Of a stretch of 6,292 nucleotides of DNA, positions 5,567-6,292 are shown piece after piece. The notes under the pieces are model-generated. The model was not told the DNA's origin. It ran no database searches and saw only the letters and a program-made list of their open reading frames with translations. The DNA lies in assembly GCA_025463665.1 (NCBI GenBank), contig JAODAY010000317.1, positions 1 through 6,292 of the forward strand, in the 5' to 3' direction. The translations under genes and the position numbers were made by a program. Positions within the stretch are counted from its first letter, which is position 1; each line of letters begins with the position of its first letter. This stretch comes from Microbacteriaceae bacterium. GTDB lineage: Bacteria; Actinomycetota; Actinomycetes; Actinomycetales; Microbacteriaceae.

Positions 5567-6292
5567 TCAGATCCCCTGGGCCAGGCGGTAGTAGGCTGCG
5601 TTCCACTTGACCTCGCGCGCGAAGGAGCGGGTCGTAGTGGACTCGTCGATGACGAGCAGCTCGGTGCGTGCCATCTCGGCGAAGTCTTCCCAGGCGTCGA
5701 CGCCGATCGCGGTCGACATCACGGTGTGGTGCGCCGCACCGGCGGTCAGCCAGGCGGTCGCCGAGGTGGCGAGATCGGGAGCCGGCTTCCACACGGCGCG
5801 GGCGACGGGGAGGTGCGGCAGCGGTGCGGGTAGGTCGACGACCTCCACGACGTTCGCCACGAGCCGGAAGCGGTCGCGCATGTCGGAGAGGGCGACGACG
5901 ACGCCCGCTCCGGCGTCGGTGTCGAAGACCAGGCGGACAGGGTCTTCACGGCCGCCGATGCCCAGCGGGTGGATCTCGAGGCTCGGCTTGCTCGTTGTGA
6001 GCGACGGGCAGATCTCGAGCATGTGGGCACCGAGGATCACTTCTTCGCCGGGCACGAGGTTGTAGGTGTAGTCCTCCATCAGGGATGCGCCGCCGGGGAG
6101 GCCCGCACCCATCACCTTGGCGGCGCGAATGAGGACCGCGGTCTTCCAGTCGCCCTCCCCGCCGAAGCCGTAGCCGTCGGCCATGAGGCGCTGCACGGCG
6201 AGGCCGGGGAGCTGGCGCAGCCCGCCGAGGTCTTCGAAGCTCGTCGTGAACGCGCTGAAGCCGCCCTCCTCGAGGAAGGAGCGCAGACCGAG
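5567..6292 (-). CDS. araA: L-arabinose isomerase, C-terminal half (5' end outside window)
   Basis: AraA is the cytosolic enzyme that converts L-arabinose to L-ribulose, the first step of the AraA-AraB-AraD route to D-xylulose 5-phosphate. The frame is open from the window edge to TGA at 5567-5569, giving 241 residues of a protein usually near 500, so about half is missing only because of the window limit. The visible part follows E. coli AraA closely, beginning [17 protein letters not shown]. All four catalytic/metal residues are present: Glu46 in GEGDWK, Glu73 in MEDYTY, His90 in GAHMLE and His189 in AAHHTV. Their spacing (27, 17 and 99 residues) equals that of E. coli Glu306, Glu333, His350 and His450, so the enzyme should be active. 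Codons upstream of the internal GTG at 6196-6194 still align to AraA, so that GTG is not the start. The chvE-mmsAB importer follows on the same strand after 110 bp. Confidence 0.97.
   Translation of the reverse strand, partial: LGLRSFLEEGGFSAFTTSFEDLGGLRQLPGLAVQRLMADGYGFGGEGDWKTAVLIRAAKVMGAGLPGGASLMEDYTYNLVPGEEVILGAHMLEICPSLTTSKPSLEIHPLGIGGREDPVRLVFDTDAGAGVVVALSDMRDRFRLVANVVEVVDLPAPLPHLPVARAVWKPAPDLATSATAWLTAGAAHHTVMSTAIGVDAWEDFAEMARTELLVIDESTTTRSFAREVKWNAAYYRLAQGI

Noticed and set aside
1..6292. A novel defence, mobile or CRISPR-type system
   Set aside because: No repeat array, transposase, integrase, toxin-antitoxin pair, tRNA or rRNA is visible. Every complete gene belongs to a well-known sugar transport or pentose-catabolism family.

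Overview
The window is an ordinary sugar-uptake and pentose-catabolism locus from a high-GC Gram-positive bacterium, most likely an actinobacterium. The evidence is the high GC, strong GC3 bias, lipobox-type signal peptides on both solute-binding proteins, good Shine-Dalgarno sequences and two GTG starts. The genus cannot be fixed from the sequence; Microbacteriaceae or a relative is a guess. Every convincing gene lies on the minus strand, so the locus reads from high to low coordinates.

Region 1 (6292 to 1372, minus) looks like one transcription block. It begins with the C-terminal half of L-arabinose isomerase (araA), cut by the window edge. A 110-bp gap with an imperfect stem-loop and an inverted repeat follows. 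Next come a ChvE-type monosaccharide-binding lipoprotein, a 130-bp gap with a strong stem-loop, the two-domain ATPase MmsA, and the permease MmsB 33 bp later. A textbook intrinsic terminator closes the block 19 bp after mmsB. The neighbourhood suggests that the ChvE-MmsA-MmsB importer brings in L-arabinose (and probably related sugars) and that AraA converts it to L-ribulose.

Region 2 (1371 to 1, minus) is a second, separately controlled transport operon. The stretch 1120-1426 (about 300 bp) has no gene. It holds the mmsB terminator, a GTTACC-type direct repeat, a sigma70-like promoter, a cre-like LacI/GalR-type operator on top of the -10 box, and a palindrome at the expected transcript start. 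These lead into a YtfQ-like (galactofuranose-binding type) lipoprotein gene. After a strong stem-loop, a new gene starts 95 bp downstream. Only its first 14 codons are inside the window; by position it should be the cognate ATPase.

The locus therefore carries two Gal/Rib-family ABC importers in tandem beside arabinose catabolism, plausibly for pyranose and furanose forms or for different sugars released from plant arabinan and arabinogalactan. No previously undescribed system, mobile element, CRISPR array or RNA gene was found. The points worth checking are regulatory (operator on the -10 box, paired post-binding-protein stem-loops, inverted repeat before chvE) and the true substrate of the YtfQ-like protein.
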